Of a stretch of DNA of 8,987 bases, positions 6,287-8,987 are shown one piece after another. Positions within the stretch are counted from its first letter, which is position 1; every line of letters begins with the position of its first letter. This stretch comes from Ruminococcus sp. UBA7013 (GTDB taxonomy: Bacteria > Bacillota > Clostridia > Oscillospirales > Ruminococcaceae). Position numbers and translations under genes: made by a program. The notes below the pieces were generated by a model. The model did not search any database. It was not told the origin of the DNA and was given only the letters and a program-made list of their open reading frames with translations. Where the stretch lies: positions 1 to 8,987 of the forward strand of contig DJXD01000091.1 in assembly GCA_002449585.1 (NCBI GenBank), in the 5' to 3' direction.

Positions 6287-8281
6287 TCATGAGTTAAGCT
6301 TTTCTATCAATTCTGATTCTGACAGGGTCATAATATTTAATTCCTGTGCTTTATTCAGCTTACTGCCGGGATCTTCACCAACAATGACATAATCTGTTTT
6401 TTTAGAAACAGAGCCGGAAACTTTACCGCCAAGGGCTTCAATCCGCTGACGGGCTTCACTGCGTTTCATCTGAGAAAGCGTACCTGTCAGAACAAAAATT
6501 TTCCCGGTGAAAAAAGCATCAGACTGGATCTGTTTTTTCTCATATTGCATGGCAAGCCCGGCAGATTTCAACTTTGCAAGAAGCTTTTGCACGGAATCAT
6601 CATGCAGGGCAGTGCAGACATGATCCGCCATAATATCGCCAAAGCCTTCTATCTGAGCGATCTCTTCCCTTGATGCCTGTTCTATCTGCTCCAATGATCC
6701 GAAGGATTCGCAAAGAAGCTTTGCGGCCTTCTGGCCAATATTCCGGATTCCAAGCGCAAAAATGACCCGATCTAATGAAGCCGATTTTGATTTTTCAAGC
6801 GCATTCAGAAGATTATCCGCTGACTTATTTTTAAAGCCTTCCAATGTCAGAAGCTGTTCTTTTGTCAGCTGATAGAGATCAGCGGCATCCCGAACGAATC
6901 CGGCATTTAACAGGGCGGTGATAATGGCTGTTCCCAATCCGTCAATATTCATAGCATCTCTTGATGCAAAATGCACCAGCTGTTTATGAAGCTGTGCGGG
7001 ACATGAAATATTTGGACATCTGAGCACAGCTTCTCCCTCATCACGAACGGCTTTTGCACCGCATACCGGACAGCATTGGGGCAGGATATAGGGAATGGCA
7101 TTGTCTGCATGTGCAATGCTTTTGACCACTTCGGGAATAATATCCCCGGCTTTTCTGACAATGATCTTATCACCGATGCAGATCTGTTTTTCTGTGATAA
7201 AATCTTGATTATGCAGAATGGCTCTGGATACGCTTGTCCCTGCCAAAGTGATGCGATCAAAAACGGCTACGGGTGTTAATGCGCCTGTTCGTCCAACATT
7301 GATTTCAATTTCTCTTAAAATCGTCTCTTTTTCTTCTGGAGGGAATTTATAAGCAATCGCCCATTTCGGCGTTTTAGAATTAGATCCCAGAATTTCCCGT
7401 TGTTCCAGATCATTGATTTTAATCACAACGCCATCAATATCATAGGGCAGATCTTTTCTAGAATCGCCAATATTTTGAATCACTTCTATAATTTCTTCGG
7501 CTGTATGGCAGAGTTTCCAGCCCGGAATCACTTGGAATCCGGCATGTTCCAGAAATGCAAGTGTTTCAGAATGGGAGCTGAAAATTTTCCCCTGGCATCT
7601 TTGCAGATTGAAAATAAAAATAGCAAGCTTTCGTTTGGCAGTGATTTCAGAATATTTCTGCCGGAGTGATCCAGCGGCGGCATTGCGTGGATTTTTAAAA
7701 GGCGTTTCTTCATTTTCTTCTTGCTGTGCGATCAGTTTGAGAAACTGTTCTTTTGGCATATATACCTCTCCACGGACTTCGAGCAATGGCAGATTCTCCT
7801 GACATCTTAATATCATAGGAATTGTCCGGATGGTTTTCAAATTGGCTGTAACATCCTCTCCAATGAAGCCATCTCCTCTGGTTGATCCTAATATAAATTG
7901 ATTATCATGATATTCCAGTGAAACAGATAAGCCATCAATTTTAGGCTCAACGCTGAATATAGCATCCGGGAAATCTGTCTGACAGCGTGTCACAAAGCTA
8001 TTGATCTGTTCAAAATCAAAAACATCCTGTAAACTCTGCATCTGTATTGCATGCGTCACTTTTGCAAACTGATTCGATGCCATGCCGCCAACTCTTTGGG
8101 TTGGAGACTGCGGAGAGCGGAGTTCCGGGAATGTTTCTTCCAGATCTGCCAGTTCATGCATGAGTTTATCATAAACATAATCCTCTACACTTGGCCGATC
8201 TAATACATAATATTCATAATTATACTGTTCAAGAAGCTTTGAAAGCTCTTGTATTCGCTTTTCAGCCTGCTGTTTTTCCAT
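6287..8281 (-). CDS. ligA: NAD-dependent DNA ligase LigA
   Basis: Essential bacterial ligase that seals nicks between Okazaki fragments and after repair, using NAD+ to adenylate a lysine. It has 664 residues, the usual length. Domain Ia (about 1-70) carries 'NYEYYVLDRPSVEDYVYD' (21-38), which binds nicotinamide mononucleotide. The adenylation domain has 'EPKIDGLS' (112-119) with catalytic K114, then 'GSTRGDGFIGEDVT' (132-145), 'EVRGEVYM' (168-175), 'DIDGVVIKIN' (281-290) and 'WAIAYKFP' (307-314). The OB fold follows ('GRTGALTPVA', 330-339). A zinc finger uses C404, C407, C422 and C427. Helix-hairpin-helix repeats span roughly 435-560 and a C-terminal BRCT domain 588-664. The start has CAGGAGGAT at 8289-8297, about nine bases upstream. 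It lies 22 bases after the CPBP gene with no promoter between, so the two are probably co-transcribed. Confidence 0.98.
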   Translation of the reverse strand: MEKQQAEKRIQELSKLLEQYNYEYYVLDRPSVEDYVYDKLMHELADLEETFPELRSPQSPTQRVGGMASNQFAKVTHAIQMQSLQDVFDFEQINSFVTRCQTDFPDAIFSVEPKIDGLSVSLEYHDNQFILGSTRGDGFIGEDVTANLKTIRTIPMILRCQENLPLLEVRGEVYMPKEQFLKLIAQQEENEETPFKNPRNAAAGSLRQKYSEITAKRKLAIFIFNLQRCQGKIFSSHSETLAFLEHAGFQVIPGWKLCHTAEEIIEVIQNIGDSRKDLPYDIDGVVIKINDLEQREILGSNSKTPKWAIAYKFPPEEKETILREIEINVGRTGALTPVAVFDRITLAGTSVSRAILHNQDFITEKQICIGDKIIVRKAGDIIPEVVKSIAHADNAIPYILPQCCPVCGAKAVRDEGEAVLRCPNISCPAQLHKQLVHFASRDAMNIDGLGTAIITALLNAGFVRDAADLYQLTKEQLLTLEGFKNKSADNLLNALEKSKSASLDRVIFALGIRNIGQKAAKLLCESFGSLEQIEQASREEIAQIEGFGDIMADHVCTALHDDSVQKLLAKLKSAGLAMQYEKKQIQSDAFFTGKIFVLTGTLSQMKRSEARQRIEALGGKVSGSVSKKTDYVIVGEDPGSKLNKAQELNIMTLSESELIEKLNS

Positions 8282-8303
8282 AAAAAATATCCTCCTGTTG
8301 ATG

Positions 8304-8969
8304 TTAAATTATTTTAAATAAAATAAATCCTATCGTATTAATCCCGAAATTTGCGAACATATGCGGCAGCCAGGAAGGCAGGATTGACCCTGATTTCTGA
8401 TCTAGCTTGTTAAAAAATAATCCTGCCAGAAATAATAATCCCAGCATAAGCAAATAGATAAGAATAGAAAACCAGCCATCCAACATGCCGCCATGATACA
8501 GCGCAAATAATCCGGCAGAAAAGAAACAGCTGATCTTTTCAGACATATGATGCCGCAATGTCAGATAGCAATAGCCCCTGAAAAAAATTTCCTCCAGAAA
8601 AGAATTGATCAAAGAGATATAAATCGATACATATAGAAAATTTTCTTTTTTGACTGCGATTGTAGAAGTCAATGTTTCCGTAATATGTGAATAATCAATC
8701 CAGTTAGCTGTCAGCCGATATGCGCCGATTATGATCCCATAGATCCCGAAAGACAGCAATAAGATTCTGATCAAAGATTTCTTTTCTATGCTAAATAATA
8801 AAAGCGTTTCTTTCTGCCGGATTCGATAGAAAATCACACTGCCGCCGAAAATGATTAACTTGATCAAAGATTTTATCATATAGGGCGGTTTCAGAAAGCC
8901 ATCTACAAACATCATGATCAAAGTACACAAAACGCCTGAAATCAAGATTTGATTTCTTTTCTGATTCAT
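8304..8969 (-). CDS. CPBP-family intramembrane glutamic protease (Rce1/Abi type), 5' end uncertain
   Basis: Hydrophobic protein of about 221 residues with roughly seven membrane segments (around 8-28, 34-50, 67-88, 113-125, 147-160, 167-188 and 205-221, numbering from the TTG at 8972). All CPBP motifs are present: motif 1 EExxxR as E127-E128...R132 in 'LEEIFFRG', motif 2 FxxxH as F156...H160, and motif 3 HxxxN as H204...N208. Eukaryotic Rce1 cleaves prenylated proteins; bacterial members are linked to bacteriocin self-immunity, signalling or unknown tasks, and the substrate here cannot be told. The start is unresolved: TTG at 8972 and ATG at 8969 are adjacent, neither has a visible ribosome site, and the frame stays open to the window edge, so the true start may lie outside. 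It is directly upstream of ligA. Confidence 0.85.
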   Translation of the reverse strand: MNQKRNQILISGVLCTLIMMFVDGFLKPPYMIKSLIKLIIFGGSVIFYRIRQKETLLLFSIEKKSLIRILLLSFGIYGIIIGAYRLTANWIDYSHITETLTSTIAVKKENFLYVSIYISLINSFLEEIFFRGYCYLTLRHHMSEKISCFFSAGLFALYHGGMLDGWFSILIYLLMLGLLFLAGLFFNKLDQKSGSILPSWLPHMFANFGINTIGFILFKII

Positions 8970-8987
8970 CAATAGGCGGCAGGATAC

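Noticed and set aside
8607..8923. Four copies of TGATCAAAG within the CPBP gene (8606-8614, 8768-8776, 8861-8869, 8915-8923)
   Set aside because: All lie in the same reading frame and encode Ser/Thr-Leu-Ile near membrane segments, so codon and protein bias explain them. Spacing is irregular and flanks differ, which argues against a CRISPR array or other regular repeat.

Overview
The window looks like a chromosomal segment of a low-to-mid GC Gram-positive anaerobe, most likely a clostridial relative of Ruminococcus/Oscillospiraceae. This is inferred from strong AGGAGG-type ribosome sites, vegetative promoters with an extended -10, an NAD-dependent DNA ligase, a flavin-dependent ThyX in place of a classical thymidylate synthase within this operon, and a PcrA with an extra segment between helicase motifs I and Ia. 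No database search was possible, so the taxonomy is inference.

Layout from left to right. Positions 1-131 are the right end of an IS200/IS605-type element whose transposon body lies off the left edge. This end contains the 3' part of the element's omega-RNA (reRNA), read on the + strand. Next comes a minus-strand operon (transcribed right to left) of thyX, a DJ-1/PfpI-family gene and the 5-formyltetrahydrofolate cyclo-ligase gene, at 153-2079, driven by a clear promoter just upstream of thyX. Upstream of it, also on the minus strand, is pcrA (2154-4493) with its own promoter. A divergent promoter at 4593-4621 drives a plus-strand beta-CASP metallo-beta-lactamase nuclease gene (4650-6245). That gene is convergent with ligA (6287-8281, minus), and the two share a strong intrinsic terminator. 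A CPBP-family membrane protease gene (8304-8969, possibly cut by the right edge) lies immediately upstream of ligA in the same transcription unit.

Functionally, two themes are visible. The first is DNA replication and repair: PcrA unwinds DNA and LigA seals nicks, and in many Bacilli these two genes are direct neighbours; here an inverted nuclease gene lies between them. The second is folate one-carbon metabolism: ThyX makes dTMP from methylene-THF, and the cyclo-ligase returns 5-formyl-THF to the active pool. The DJ-1-like protein sits between them and may handle glycation or oxidative damage.

The coding content is mostly housekeeping. No convincing new system was found. The items best worth a second look are the omega-RNA end at the left edge, a near-identical promoter core shared by three transcription units, and the very short thyX leader. 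There is no stretch over 300 bases without a gene.
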